Notes: a model not told the origin generated them from the sequence alone. Shown: positions 24,726 to 33,906, numbered from the stretch's first letter. The stretch is 64,000 bases of DNA from Paenibacillus albus (GCF_003952225.1 NZ_CP034437.1:5594501-5658500), one strand, 5' to 3'. Numbers and translations are program-made.

Positions 24726-26087
24726 ATGCACACGCTGTTAAGCAGTTATGATCCGGTTATGTACAGCCGCGTATTGACGGGGCTTACGCTCGCTTTTCAT
24801 ATTATCTTTGCAACAATTGGCGTTGGGGTGCCGCTTATGATCGCACTTGCAGAGTGGATCGGCATTCGCCGCAATGACGAGCATTACTTGCTGATGGCTA
24901 GGCGCTGGGCGCGCGGCTTCGTCATTACGGTCGCAGTCGGCGTCGTGACAGGAACGGCGATTGGGCTGCAGCTCAGTCTGCTCTGGCCAAGCTTCATGCG
25001 GGTCGCGGGTCAGTCGATCGCGCTGCCGCTGTTTATGGAAACCTTCGCGTTCTTCTTTGAAGCGATTTTCCTCGGGATCTACCTGTATACGTGGGATCGG
25101 TTCAAAAACAAGCTCACTCACTTCTGGCTGCTCATCCCCGTCGTCATCGGCTCCTCCGCATCGGCTTTCTTCATTACAGTCGTGAATGCGTTCATGAATG
25201 CGCCGGCCGGGGTTACGGTCAAGGATGGCAAAATCACCGATATTTCGCCATTCGGAGCCATGCTAAGTCCAGCAATGCCGACGAAAGTATCGCATGTTCT
25301 CGTCACTGCCTACTTAACTTGTGCGTTCGTTCTTGCTGCTATCGCCGCTTGGTCGCTCTTAATGGGACGCAATCATATCTACTACAAGAAAGCACTAAAG
25401 CTGACAATGGTTGCAGCATTCGTCTTCCTGATCTCGAGCGCCGTTATCGGCGACTTATCGGGTAAATATCTGGCCAAATACCAGCCGGAGAAGCTCGCTG
25501 CGATGGAGTGGCATTTTGATACCACGAAGCAAGCTCCGCTTGTCCTCGGGGGCATCCTGACCGACAACAATGAAGTCAAATACGGGCTTAAGATCCCTTA
25601 CGCACTCAGCATCCTGGCCCACGGCTTGCCGAATGCCGAAGTAACTGGACTAAACGATATTCCGGCTGACGAACAGCCGCCGCTCTATATCCATTATCTT
25701 TTTGATCTGAAAATGGGCTTCGTCGCGCTCATGGTCCTCATCGCAGGTGCATTCATGGTGCTGCTATGGCGCAAGCGCGAACGGGTCTTCGAGAACAAAT
25801 GGCTGCTGCGCGGCATTATCCTTGCTGCTCCGCTCGCGATGATGACAATCGAGCATGGCTGGATCTTCTCAGAGGTCGGCCGCCAGCCTTGGCTTCTCCG
25901 CGGCATTATGCGCACCGAAGAAGGAGCAACGGTCTCGGAACATGTGGATACGATGCTCTACGTATTCGCAGCGCTCTACGTCGTGCTCGCCTTCTCTTCC
26001 GTAACGGTGCTGATTCGGATGTTCCGCAGCAACCGTGCCGAGGATGAAATTGCCGCCAAAGGCATCGAAGGAGGCAGCGAGCTATGA
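24726..26087 (+). CDS. cydA: Cytochrome bd-type quinol oxidase subunit I
   Basis: The 453-residue membrane protein carries the heme-ligand region LTLAFHIIFATIGVGVPLM (H25), LPLFMETFAFFFEAIFLG with the conserved glutamates, and GWIFSEVGRQPW with the diagnostic GRQPW. It has no long Q-loop insertion and is close in length to YthA-like short bd oxidases of Bacillales. With CydB and CydS it oxidises menaquinol and reduces oxygen at the cytoplasmic membrane, with high oxygen affinity. CTGGGAGGGAT precedes the ATG. The stop overlaps cydB by four bases (ATGA). A Rex-like operator upstream suggests induction when NADH is high. Confidence 0.95.
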   Translation: MHTLLSSYDPVMYSRVLTGLTLAFHIIFATIGVGVPLMIALAEWIGIRRNDEHYLLMARRWARGFVITVAVGVVTGTAIGLQLSLLWPSFMRVAGQSIALPLFMETFAFFFEAIFLGIYLYTWDRFKNKLTHFWLLIPVVIGSSASAFFITVVNAFMNAPAGVTVKDGKITDISPFGAMLSPAMPTKVSHVLVTAYLTCAFVLAAIAAWSLLMGRNHIYYKKALKLTMVAAFVFLISSAVIGDLSGKYLAKYQPEKLAAMEWHFDTTKQAPLVLGGILTDNNEVKYGLKIPYALSILAHGLPNAEVTGLNDIPADEQPPLYIHYLFDLKMGFVALMVLIAGAFMVLLWRKRERVFENKWLLRGIILAAPLAMMTIEHGWIFSEVGRQPWLLRGIMRTEEGATVSEHVDTMLYVFAALYVVLAFSSVTVLIRMFRSNRAEDEIAAKGIEGGSEL

Positions 26088-27109
26088 GCTATGAAGTGCT
26101 TGGGATCACTGTATTATGGATCTTCCTGTTCGGCTATTTGATTATCGCTTCGATTGATTTTGGCGCCGGATTCTTCAGCTATTACAGCACGATTACGGGC
26201 AAACGCCATCTGATCAACAACATCATTGAACGCTATTTATCCCCGGTATGGGAAGTAACGAACGTGTTCCTTGTGTTCTTCTTCGTCGGCATAGTCGGCT
26301 TCTTCCCGGACACCGCTTATTATTACGGCACCGCCCTGCTCGTGCCGGGCAGCATCGCCGTCATTCTGCTGGCTATCCGGGGCTCCTACTATGCATTCAA
26401 CACTTATGGCGTGAACAAGAATAACCGCTTCTACATGCTGCTCTACGGTGCGAGCGGACTGTTAATTCCCGCTTCCCTATCGACGGTGATGACGATTTCC
26501 GAGGGCGGCTACATTGAGGTTGATGATTCAGGCAAATTGACGTTCCTCGTGCGAAAATTGTTCACAAGCACTTACTCATGGTCCGTCGTTCTGCTCGCGC
26601 TCGTCAGCGTGCTGTACATCTCGGCAATGTTTCTCAGCTACTATGCGGATCGGGCAAAGGATCGCGGCGCCTTCGAGGTTGTACGCAAATATGCGCTCGC
26701 TTGGAGCGGTCCAACGATACTCAGCAGCTTGCTCGTCTTCTTCGCAATTCGCGGTCATAACGCGGAGCACTTTGATCGAATGATCGCGCATGCACCGATG
26801 TTTGTTATTTCGTTCGCTTGCTTCTTGGTCGCCGTCTACCATGTTTGGACGCGCAAACGGCTTGGCATGTCGTTCATATTCGTCATCCTGCAATTCGGCT
26901 TCGCGTTCTTTGGCTATGGCGCGGCGCATTTACCGTATATTCTTTACCCATATTTAACGATTCATGACAATTTCACCAGCCAGCCGATGGCGATCGCACT
27001 TGTATCTGTCTTCATCCTCGGTTTGCTGCTGCTCATTCCGTCACTTTATCTGCTGCTCCGCCTCTTCCTCTTCGACACGAAATACGTGCAGGGTAAACGG
27101 GGCAAATAA
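26084..27109 (+). CDS. cydB: Cytochrome bd-type quinol oxidase subunit II
   Basis: The 341-residue protein has eight or so membrane helices and starts MSYEVLGITVLWIFLFGYLI with the family segment ASIDFGAGFFSYY near residues 23-35 and SPVWEVTNVFLVFFFVG. These are typical of CydB/YthB. It packs against CydA and is needed for a stable oxidase. Its start overlaps the cydA stop by four bases, showing translational coupling, and cydS follows after 21 bp. Confidence 0.94.
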   Translation: MSYEVLGITVLWIFLFGYLIIASIDFGAGFFSYYSTITGKRHLINNIIERYLSPVWEVTNVFLVFFFVGIVGFFPDTAYYYGTALLVPGSIAVILLAIRGSYYAFNTYGVNKNNRFYMLLYGASGLLIPASLSTVMTISEGGYIEVDDSGKLTFLVRKLFTSTYSWSVVLLALVSVLYISAMFLSYYADRAKDRGAFEVVRKYALAWSGPTILSSLLVFFAIRGHNAEHFDRMIAHAPMFVISFACFLVAVYHVWTRKRLGMSFIFVILQFGFAFFGYGAAHLPYILYPYLTIHDNFTSQPMAIALVSVFILGLLLLIPSLYLLLRLFLFDTKYVQGKRGK

Positions 27110-27130
27110 TCCGCCAGGGAGGCATGCTTT

Positions 27131-27232
27131 GTGGAAAATTTTCTAATCTTCGCCGCGCCGCTGCTCGTGGTCGCATTATCTGTTGGCTTCCTGTTCTGGT
27201 GGGGAGCGAAGACACCTCGGAAGAAGTTATAA
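27131..27232 (+). CDS. cydS: CydS, 33-aa third subunit of the bd oxidase
   Basis: A GTG at 27131, eight bases after AGGGAGG, opens exactly 33 codons: MENFLIFAAPLLVVALSVG then FLFWWGAKTPRKKL. It is a single membrane helix with a short basic tail. Length, position directly after cydB and the pattern FLI-x-x-AP-hh-VVALS match the CydS subunit known from the Geobacillus bd oxidase, which covers part of CydA in place of E. coli CydX. The gene is too short for common ORF cut-offs. Confidence rests on strong Shine-Dalgarno and conserved context. Confidence 0.85.
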   Translation: MENFLIFAAPLLVVALSVGFLFWWGAKTPRKKL

Positions 27233-27312
27233 CAATCGGCATAATCGCACACGCTAACCAGGCAGTTGTGAAGCAATACGATGACGACTTGTTAGCAAAG
27301 GAGCAATTACCA

Positions 27313-27459
27313 ATGACATCCTCGAAGAATCGTCGCGAGAACGCCTGGAAAAGCCGCAAGCAGAACCAGAAGCCTCACGGCGAAGTGAAGTCGCTCGCCG
27401 AGCTCGATCAAGAAGGCGGCCAGAGCACGACCGGCTACAGTAAGCCGGAACAGTGGTAG
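27313..27459 (+). CDS. Small hydrophilic protein (48 aa), possibly YfhD-like
   Basis: ATG 27313 with AAAGGAG upstream encodes 48 residues (MTSSKNRRENAWKSRKQNQK, then SLAELDQEGGQSTTGYSKPE). It is basic at the N-terminus, acidic in the centre and without hydrophobic segments. The style resembles small YfhD/SASP-like proteins of spore-formers, but I cannot assign it firmly. The gene follows cydS by 80 bp and ends at a strong terminator. A longer in-frame ORF starting at 27124 overlaps cydS out of frame and is unlikely. Confidence 0.6.
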   Translation: MTSSKNRRENAWKSRKQNQKPHGEVKSLAELDQEGGQSTTGYSKPEQW

Positions 27460-27489
27460 CGTAAAACGACAGTCGCCAGTAGGCAAAAG

Positions 27490-27523
27490 AACGACCTTGC
27501 ACATAAGCGCAAGGTCGTTTTCT
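27490..27523 (+). terminator. Terminator after the cyd region
   Basis: aacgaccttgc pairs exactly with gcaaggtcgtt around an 8-nt loop, followed by ttct. Confidence 0.85.
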
Positions 27524-27574
27524 GCATTTCTTTTGAACCGAATCTGTCTGGTTTTGGCTTTAACCGAAGGGCTA

Positions 27575-27760
27575 AAGCGGAGAGGTAGGTATCGATTGTG
27601 GAGAAGCGTTAGCGTTCGCCTAGGCGAAATGATATTCGTTGTCTAAACTACGCATATCATTTGCGCCTTTGTCCCCGTGATACTACCATTTCTGCTTTTA
27701 CACAATTAGAGTATCACGGGGACAACAGCGATCGAAACAACGATACCGAACTCGCAGCGG
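27575..27760. repeat. Intergenic palindromic repeat, copy A
   Basis: Shares agcggagag, the block gaagcgt-agcgttcgcc, ccttTGTCC-CGG, CCG-GGACAACAGCGATCG and cgcagcg with the inverted copy at 39384-39510. Its centre is a perfect 15-bp inverted repeat (tgtccccgtgatact at 27669 with agtatcacggggaca ending near 27724). Relative to copy B it contains an extra segment of about 45 bp that is itself palindromic (aaatgatat / atatcattt). It lies between genes and encodes no protein. Confidence 0.65.
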
Positions 27761-27783
27761 GAACGCCCTCTTTAAACTAAATC

Positions 27784-30567
27784 TCAGCCGATTCGGTTCA
27801 TCTCTCCTATATAAACGGACTCAATCTGCTCCACCGTCATCGGATGCGACAGCCAGTAGCCCTGCATGTCCGTACAGCCCTTCTGCGATAGAATCTGCAG
27901 CTGCTGCTCCGTCTCGACGCCTTCGGCAAGCACATGCAGCTTCAGGCTTTGCGCCAGAGCAATGATCGCTTCCACAATTGCCGTATCGCCGCTGGATACG
28001 GACAGGTCCTGCACGAACGACTTGTCGATCTTCAGCGTATCGACCGGGAAGCGCCGCAAGTAACTGAGCGACGAATAACCCGTGCCGAAATCATCAATGG
28101 ATATTCCGATCCCGAGCGCTTTCAGCCGCTGCAGCTTGTCGATAATGGAATCATTGTTGTTCATCGCCATACCCTCAGTGATTTCAATGACCAGGTACTC
28201 CGGCGCGAGATTCGTCTCCTCCAGCGTCTGTTTGATCATCTCGACAATGCTCTCTTGATTGAATTGTACCGGAGATAAGTTGACTGCAACGGGGACATGG
28301 AGCATGCCCTCCAGATGCCATCGGCGAAGCTGGCTGCACGCTTTCTCCAAGATCCATTTGCCAAGTGGAATAATATGGCCCGTGCACTCCGCAATCGGAA
28401 TAAACTCATCCGGTCCAATTAACCCCATTGTCGGATGCATCCAGCGCGCCAGCGCCTCCAAACCGATCATATGCTTATTCTTCGCCTCAAATATCGGCTG
28501 GTACACAAGATAGAACTGCCGCTCCTCAATTGCCACGGGCAGCGCCTGTTCAATGGCCAGCCGGCGGCTCTTCGCATGCGTCATTTTCCACTCGAAGAAC
28601 TGGAACTGATTCTTCCCGTTCTCCTTCGCCGCATACATAGCCGAGTCCGCATGCTGCAGCAGCACCTCCGGCGTCTCTCCGTCGTTTGGATACTGCGCGA
28701 TACCGATGCTTGTCGTAATAAAGATCGTTTGACCACCCAGATCTATCGGAGCCGCCGCCTGGTCGATGATATTCTCCGCAACCTTCATCACTTCAATGCG
28801 GCTGCTGTTTGGCATAATAATAACGAACTCATCGCCGCTTAACCGCGACACCAACCGGTTCTCCCCGCCACCGCATGCGAAGAGCAGCTTAGAGAAATGC
28901 TGCAGCAGCCGATCACCCATTAGATGCCCCATCGTATCATTAATAAGCTTGAAACGATCAAGATCAAGGAACATGACCGCAACCGAATGCCCATCCTGCT
29001 TAGCTTGATGTAGAATCTCCGGGAAAAACATGTTGAACCAGTTCCGGTTCGGCAGCCCCGTCAGCATATCGTAATAAGCGAGCTTCTTAATCGTATTCTC
29101 GCTGCGTTTCTTATCCGTAACGTCACGGGCAATTGTCTGAATCAACGTTTGCCCGCCATACTGCACCAGAATGGATTTTGCTTCAACATCGATCAGATTC
29201 CCATCCGCTTGCAGCATTTTGAACTCCATAGAATCGACTCGTGCTGCTCCAGTCTCTATCTCTTCCATCCACTGACGAGCCGCATGCTTGTAATCGGCTT
29301 GAATCAAGTCCATTATTGGTTTGTCGATCATCGACTGTTGATCCGCACCTCCTAATGTCAGCAGCCCTGCATCATTAATGAACGTGATAAGCCCGTCCTT
29401 ATGGACGATAATCGGCTCCGGTGAGAAGTCGATTAGCTTACGGTAGCGTTCCTCGCTCTCGCGCAGCGCTTCCTCCACCATCTTTCGTGCTGTCAGATCG
29501 CGCAGATACATCGTGTACACCGGAAGCTTGTCCTTCTTAATCCTGGTCACTGTTATTTCCACCGGGAATTCGCTTCGGTCACAACGCGAGAGCATCGTTT
29601 CGATCCGCGCGCCAAGCACCGACTTATCGCCCTTCGCCAGCATTCGATTCACAGGCTCATGCTCTTCGATATGCGCCGGCAGCAGGAACATACGGATAGG
29701 CTTGTCGATGACCGCACTCCGCTCTACGTCGAACATCCGTTCAGCCGCAGGATTGAACTCGAAGATCAGCCCCTTATGATCGAACATAATGAGGCAGTCG
29801 ATCGCCGACTCCAATATCGAGCCCTTCAACATCATTTGCTCGGACAGCTTCTTATCCGCATTCATCGAACCGATCAAGCTGACCGCGAAGATGACGATCG
29901 TCCCAAACGCTACATAGATCGCGATTTCAAGAAAATTGACCGCTTGGAGCTCGGAGTCCGTGCCCATCATATCCATTGGCATCGACATATGCGCCGCAGA
30001 CATGCCGGTGTAATGCATGCCGGTAATGGCAATACCCATGATGAAGCCGCTCATCCAATAACGGGTATTCTTGCGGAATGCGAACAGAAGCGCTGTAATC
30101 GACGTGAGCACCGCGATGATAATCGAAAGCGAGAACAGAAACGGATTGTAGGTAATCGTAACTCCTGTGAGCGCATACATGCCGATGTAATGCATCCCGC
30201 TAATCGCCAGCCCCATGAAGATGCCGCCTGCGATGAGCTTCGCCGGTTTCTGTCTCCCCTGACTGGCAAAGCCGAAACCAACTAACGACCCGATAAAAGA
30301 GACGCCGATCGAGACGAGCACGGTAATCAGCTCATAGGTTACGCCGACAGGCAGCTTGAATGCCAGCATCGCAATGAAATGCATCGACCAGATGCCAATC
30401 CCCATAATGAATGCGCCGCTTGCGAGCCATCCTCTGCGCTTCCAGCCTTCGGATAGCGCAACGCGTCTTGCCAGATTGAGTGCTGAATACGAAGCGAACA
30501 ATGCAATAATGAAAGACAAACAGACCAAGAACCAGTTATAGCTGCCATGAATGTCATTATGTCCCAA
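27784..30567 (-). CDS. MHYT-PAS-GGDEF-EAL membrane c-di-GMP enzyme
   Basis: The 927-residue protein begins with a seven-helix MHYT sensor (three motifs, MHFIAM, MHYIGM and MHYTGM), thought to bind a metal and sense gases such as oxygen, CO or NO. Two PAS domains follow (about 260-500). A GGDEF domain has RLSGDEF near residue 577, and an EAL domain starts with EALARW near 707 and keeps DDFGTGYSS and KIDKSF. Both catalytic motifs look intact, so it may make and degrade c-di-GMP. The best start is TTG 30567, seven bases after GGGAGG and overlapping the upstream kinase stop by 11 bp. The operon is headed by a c-di-GMP riboswitch. Confidence 0.92.
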   Translation of the reverse strand: MGHNDIHGSYNWFLVCLSFIIALFASYSALNLARRVALSEGWKRRGWLASGAFIMGIGIWSMHFIAMLAFKLPVGVTYELITVLVSIGVSFIGSLVGFGFASQGRQKPAKLIAGGIFMGLAISGMHYIGMYALTGVTITYNPFLFSLSIIIAVLTSITALLFAFRKNTRYWMSGFIMGIAITGMHYTGMSAAHMSMPMDMMGTDSELQAVNFLEIAIYVAFGTIVIFAVSLIGSMNADKKLSEQMMLKGSILESAIDCLIMFDHKGLIFEFNPAAERMFDVERSAVIDKPIRMFLLPAHIEEHEPVNRMLAKGDKSVLGARIETMLSRCDRSEFPVEITVTRIKKDKLPVYTMYLRDLTARKMVEEALRESEERYRKLIDFSPEPIIVHKDGLITFINDAGLLTLGGADQQSMIDKPIMDLIQADYKHAARQWMEEIETGAARVDSMEFKMLQADGNLIDVEAKSILVQYGGQTLIQTIARDVTDKKRSENTIKKLAYYDMLTGLPNRNWFNMFFPEILHQAKQDGHSVAVMFLDLDRFKLINDTMGHLMGDRLLQHFSKLLFACGGGENRLVSRLSGDEFVIIMPNSSRIEVMKVAENIIDQAAAPIDLGGQTIFITTSIGIAQYPNDGETPEVLLQHADSAMYAAKENGKNQFQFFEWKMTHAKSRRLAIEQALPVAIEERQFYLVYQPIFEAKNKHMIGLEALARWMHPTMGLIGPDEFIPIAECTGHIIPLGKWILEKACSQLRRWHLEGMLHVPVAVNLSPVQFNQESIVEMIKQTLEETNLAPEYLVIEITEGMAMNNNDSIIDKLQRLKALGIGISIDDFGTGYSSLSYLRRFPVDTLKIDKSFVQDLSVSSGDTAIVEAIIALAQSLKLHVLAEGVETEQQLQILSQKGCTDMQGYWLSHPMTVEQIESVYIGEMNRIG

Positions 30568-32323
30568 TAGGCTTCCCTCCCGGAAGAACAACCTGGAATG
30601 TTGTACCCTCGCCTTCACTGCTATCTATGTGGATGGAACCGCCGTGGCTCGCAATAATTTTGTTGCTTATCATCAGGCCAAGGCCGGTACCTCGTACTTT
30701 CGTCGAAAAGAAAGGCCTGCCAATCTGATCAAGCAATTCCTTCGGTATGCCGCTGCCATTATCAATAATGGTCGTTACAATGTGATGATCTCTTCGCTTG
30801 GATGAAATGACAATCTCCCCACCTTTATTACTCGCTTCGATCGCATTTTTAATCAGGTTGATGAATACTTGTTTGATTTCGCCGCCATCGCACTCTATGT
30901 ATAAGGGCTCGTCCCCAAATTGAAGCTCCATGCGGACGCTGCTCAGTATGGCTTGCGATTCGAGCAATGTATGCACATCGTTCAGAAGCTGACATAAATC
31001 AACGCTCTGCCTGCGGTTCACTTGCGGCTTCGCCAGCAGCAGCAGCTCATTAATGATCGACTCCATGCGGCTAATTTCGGATGAAATGATAGCAATGTAT
31101 TCTGCCTTGTTGACTCCGTTCTGAAACAGCTTCATAAATCCTTTAATCGCCGTGAGCGGATTTCGAATCTCATGCGCAATACCGGCAGCAAGCTGGCCGG
31201 CGAGTGAAAGCTTCTCGGATTCCAGAATGAACAGCTCGTTCTTCTTGCGCTGCGAAATATCTGTGAAGTTAATAACGGCTCCCGCCGTGCGTCCCTTCTC
31301 GTACATTGGCGTTATATGATACTCCACCGGAAACGCTGCTCCATCCTTCTTCAGAAACAGCTCCTCCGCTACGTAAGTATCCTCCCCTTTTCGAATCGCT
31401 TCCTCTATGGGGCTGACCGTATTGGCTTCTTGAGCGAATCGTTTGCGGATCGGCGTGCCTAGTACTTCAGTCGCCTTATAGCCGGTTAGCTGCTCAGCGG
31501 CAACGTTCCAGAATACGATACGGCTCTGATCATCAAGTCGGAAGATCCCTTCCGCAACGGAATCGAGAATGAGCGAGTACGTGATATTCATCCGGCGCAG
31601 CTGATCTTCACTCTGCTTGAGCCTATTATCAATAAGTATGACAACAATCGAATAGAGAAAAATAATCGCTACAACCGCACTAATGCTAATCGCGAGAAAG
31701 AATTGATTTTGCGTAGGTTCAAGCCTTGCGCTGTGATGAGTGAGTGACAAGCTGTGCATGATGGGCATATTGCCGTAGTGTAGAAATTCGATAGACGAGG
31801 AGATCAGAAGGGCACATAGAAGCTGACGATGCCAATATTCACGAAAATAGCGCATTTGGTAGAAAACAAACACAAACATCGCAGCAGTTACGAGTATGGA
31901 GAGCAAGGAGAAGGATGATTGGTAATGCTGGCTCGCTTCAGCTCTTATCGCTCGCATTCCGATGAAATGCATGACTAGAATAGCGGCCGTTTGAACGAAG
32001 CCTGCGATTACATACCAGAACAGTCTTCTACTATACGCCGCAAAGCGGAAGAGACATAAAGCCACGAAAGTAATCAGAATCATAGCAGCCATTGATAGGA
32101 ACACATAGCCAATATGATACATGACTTTTACCGGGAAACGATGCGCCAGCAGCGCAACAAAATGCATCGACCACACGCCAATGCCGAACACGAACGCTGC
32201 ACTGGTTAGCCAGAACAACTGACCTCGACTTTCCGTATGCATCCGCTGATAGAGATGCGTCACAATTAGTGTAGAGGCAAATACGAGCAAGAACGCGATA
32301 ATGATGAGTACGAGAGCGGCCAT
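30557..32323 (-). CDS. MHYT-PAS sensor histidine kinase
   Basis: The 588-residue protein has an N-terminal MHYT membrane sensor (MHFVALLAHRFPV, MHFIGM, and a third, degenerate LHYGNM), a PAS domain with NFTDISQRKK near residue 360, a HisKA domain with AGIAHEIRNPLTAIKGF (phospho-His near 386) and an HATPase domain ending GTGLGLMISNKIIASHGG. The kinase half resembles sporulation kinases of the KinA/KinE kind, which feed Spo0F, but no partner regulator is encoded beside it. GGAGG precedes ATG 32323. It is the first gene behind a c-di-GMP-I riboswitch and is coupled to the GGDEF-EAL gene by overlap. Confidence 0.92.
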   Translation of the reverse strand: MAALVLIIIAFLLVFASTLIVTHLYQRMHTESRGQLFWLTSAAFVFGIGVWSMHFVALLAHRFPVKVMYHIGYVFLSMAAMILITFVALCLFRFAAYSRRLFWYVIAGFVQTAAILVMHFIGMRAIRAEASQHYQSSFSLLSILVTAAMFVFVFYQMRYFREYWHRQLLCALLISSSIEFLHYGNMPIMHSLSLTHHSARLEPTQNQFFLAISISAVVAIIFLYSIVVILIDNRLKQSEDQLRRMNITYSLILDSVAEGIFRLDDQSRIVFWNVAAEQLTGYKATEVLGTPIRKRFAQEANTVSPIEEAIRKGEDTYVAEELFLKKDGAAFPVEYHITPMYEKGRTAGAVINFTDISQRKKNELFILESEKLSLAGQLAAGIAHEIRNPLTAIKGFMKLFQNGVNKAEYIAIISSEISRMESIINELLLLAKPQVNRRQSVDLCQLLNDVHTLLESQAILSSVRMELQFGDEPLYIECDGGEIKQVFINLIKNAIEASNKGGEIVISSKRRDHHIVTTIIDNGSGIPKELLDQIGRPFFSTKVRGTGLGLMISNKIIASHGGSIHIDSSEGEGTTFQVVLPGGKPIGT

Positions 32324-32365
32324 AGTTCCTCCAGTGCAGTGACATATGAATAAGGAAAAAAAGCA

Positions 32366-32398
32366 ATAAAAAAATCCACCTCGAATAATGGATGGATT
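32366..32398 (-). terminator. Terminator in the expression platform of the c-di-GMP riboswitch
   Basis: On the minus strand AATCCATCC (one bulged T) pairs with GGTGGATT and is followed by a T tract. It lies between the aptamer and the kinase ribosome site, so ligand binding could control read-through. Confidence 0.7.
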
Positions 32399-32500
32399 CC
32401 ATTACCCTGGCAGCCTTGTCTACCTTAGCATCGAATGATGCCTTAGGCCACGGCTTTGCGTCCTACTGTTTCCAGCAGTTTGCCTTTGTCAAGAGCACTA
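32399..32500 (-). promoter_or_regulatory. c-di-GMP-I (GEMM) riboswitch aptamer
   Basis: The minus strand reads GGCAAACTGCTGGAAACAGT, then AGGACGCAAAGCC, GTGGCCTAAGG, an ATCATTCGAT hairpin and AAGGTAGACAAGGCTGCC. These match the GEMM-I consensus: GGCAAACC, a GAAA tetraloop stem, GACGCAAAGCC, CCUAA and GGUAG followed by a GCC receptor segment. It sits about 75 nt upstream of the MHYT kinase gene and is followed by a terminator. A feedback link with the downstream GGDEF-EAL enzyme is inferred. Confidence 0.88.
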
Positions 32501-32613
32501 AGTTTGAATTGAACTATTTAATCAACTTCCAATATCTTCAACCTCATTATATTCTCTTTTAAAATTTGTTGTATATAGCGAAAGAAGTATCATTTTGTCG
32601 AATGGAAATGACA

Positions 32614-32652
32614 TAAAAAAAAGCCGAGGATGGCGAACCATCCTCGGCTTCT
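32614..32652 (-). terminator. Terminator of the Gfo/Idh/MocA gene
   Basis: aagccgaggatgg pairs exactly with ccatcctcggctt; on the minus strand a long T run follows. Confidence 0.9.
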
Positions 32653-32662
32653 TAAGTGAATA

Positions 32663-33742
32663 CTATTCGAAGTATACAGCCTTGCCCGTGCGGGAAGACT
32701 CGTAGATTGCTTCAAGAATTTCGGAAACGACAAGCGCTTGCTCTGGTTTCACGAAAGTTTCTTTATCGTTCAGAACTGCGTCGATCCACATCGATGCTTC
32801 AAGCACCTCTGGAGCTTCGGATGCGCCTTCGTAGAAAGCTACACCGCCGCTGTTCAGTTCGATATTGTTTACATAAAGGCGGCTGTTTTTCTCGCCGTTG
32901 ATGCGAAGACCGTCTTTCATGTCTGCGCCAGCTTTAGTACCGCTGAGGGATACTTTAGCTTCGTCAACTTCAAGCGTGTTAAGCGCCCAGCTGGATTCGA
33001 GGATAACAGTTGCACCGTTCTCCATTGTGATCATCGCGAAAGCGGAATCTTCAACAGTGAACTTCGCTGGATCCCATGGGCCCCAAGCGTTAGCAGCGTT
33101 CTCAGTTTGGGACAGCTTGTGGTATGCACGGCCAAGAACGACTTTCGGCTTGTAGTTGTCCATCATCCACAATACGAGGTCAAGCGCGTGAGTACCGATA
33201 TCGATAAGCGGTCCGCCGCCTTGTTTCTCTTCGTCGAGGAATACGCCCCAAGTTGGAACTGCACGGCGACGAATCGCGTGTGCTTTCGCGAAGTAGATTT
33301 CACCAAGCTCACCGTCAGCGCAAAGCTGTCTCAGGTAACGGCTGTCAGCACGGTAACGGTTGTTGTAACCGATGCTAAGCTTCTTGCCAGTTTTCTTCGC
33401 AACTTCAAGCATGCGACGAGCGTCAGCAGCTGTTTTAGCCATTGGCTTCTCGCAAAGCACGTGCTTGCCAGCTTCCAAAGCGTCGATGGAAATGACCGCA
33501 TGGGAATCGTTTGGCGTACAAACGTGGATTACGTCGATCGAGCCGTCTTTCAAGAGCTCTTTATAGTCTGTGTATACTTTTGCTTCTTCAGTTCCGTATT
33601 TCGCTTTCGCTTGCTCAGCTTTCTCTACGATAATATCGCAGAAAGCAACGATTTCCGCTTCTTTAACTTGAGCCAAGCTTGGGAGATGTTTGCCGTTAGC
33701 GATACCGCCGCAGCCAATAATACCAATACGTGCCTTAGCCAT
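32663..33742 (-). CDS. Gfo/Idh/MocA-family oxidoreductase
   Basis: The 359-residue protein starts at ATG 33742 (MAKARIGIIGCGGIANGKHL) with GGAGGT upstream. The N-terminal Rossmann fold has GIIGCGGIANGKH for NAD(P), and HVCTPNDSHAVI and CEKPMAKT (the catalytic Lys motif EKP) follow near residues 76-105. The C-terminal beta-sheet domain includes GGGPLIDIGTHALDL with the conserved D-x3-H. The family oxidises or epimerises sugars and inositols. A divergent AraC regulator and a nearby sugar isomerase-like gene suggest a carbohydrate or inositol pathway; the substrate is not visible. Confidence 0.88.
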   Translation of the reverse strand: MAKARIGIIGCGGIANGKHLPSLAQVKEAEIVAFCDIIVEKAEQAKAKYGTEEAKVYTDYKELLKDGSIDVIHVCTPNDSHAVISIDALEAGKHVLCEKPMAKTAADARRMLEVAKKTGKKLSIGYNNRYRADSRYLRQLCADGELGEIYFAKAHAIRRRAVPTWGVFLDEEKQGGGPLIDIGTHALDLVLWMMDNYKPKVVLGRAYHKLSQTENAANAWGPWDPAKFTVEDSAFAMITMENGATVILESSWALNTLEVDEAKVSLSGTKAGADMKDGLRINGEKNSRLYVNNIELNSGGVAFYEGASEAPEVLEASMWIDAVLNDKETFVKPEQALVVSEILEAIYESSRTGKAVYFE

Positions 33743-33906
33743 TAATTTTCTACCTCCATGAGCCGTGAAATGATATAATTTGTGTATGCATGTCCACACA
33801 GTGAGAGTGGCACACATTAGGAATAGTATAGTTCAACTTTCGACCAAAAGTATAGTTACCGAATAGGTATGCTTTTATGTGATTTTGTTATTGGAAGGTG
33901 GTAACC

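Noticed and set aside
27124-27459. 111-codon ORF covering the 48-aa gene
   Set aside because: Its 5' part overlaps cydS in another frame; the strong ribosome site is at 27313.
32738-33745. 335-codon plus-strand ORF
   Set aside because: Antisense shadow of the well-supported Gfo/Idh/MocA gene.
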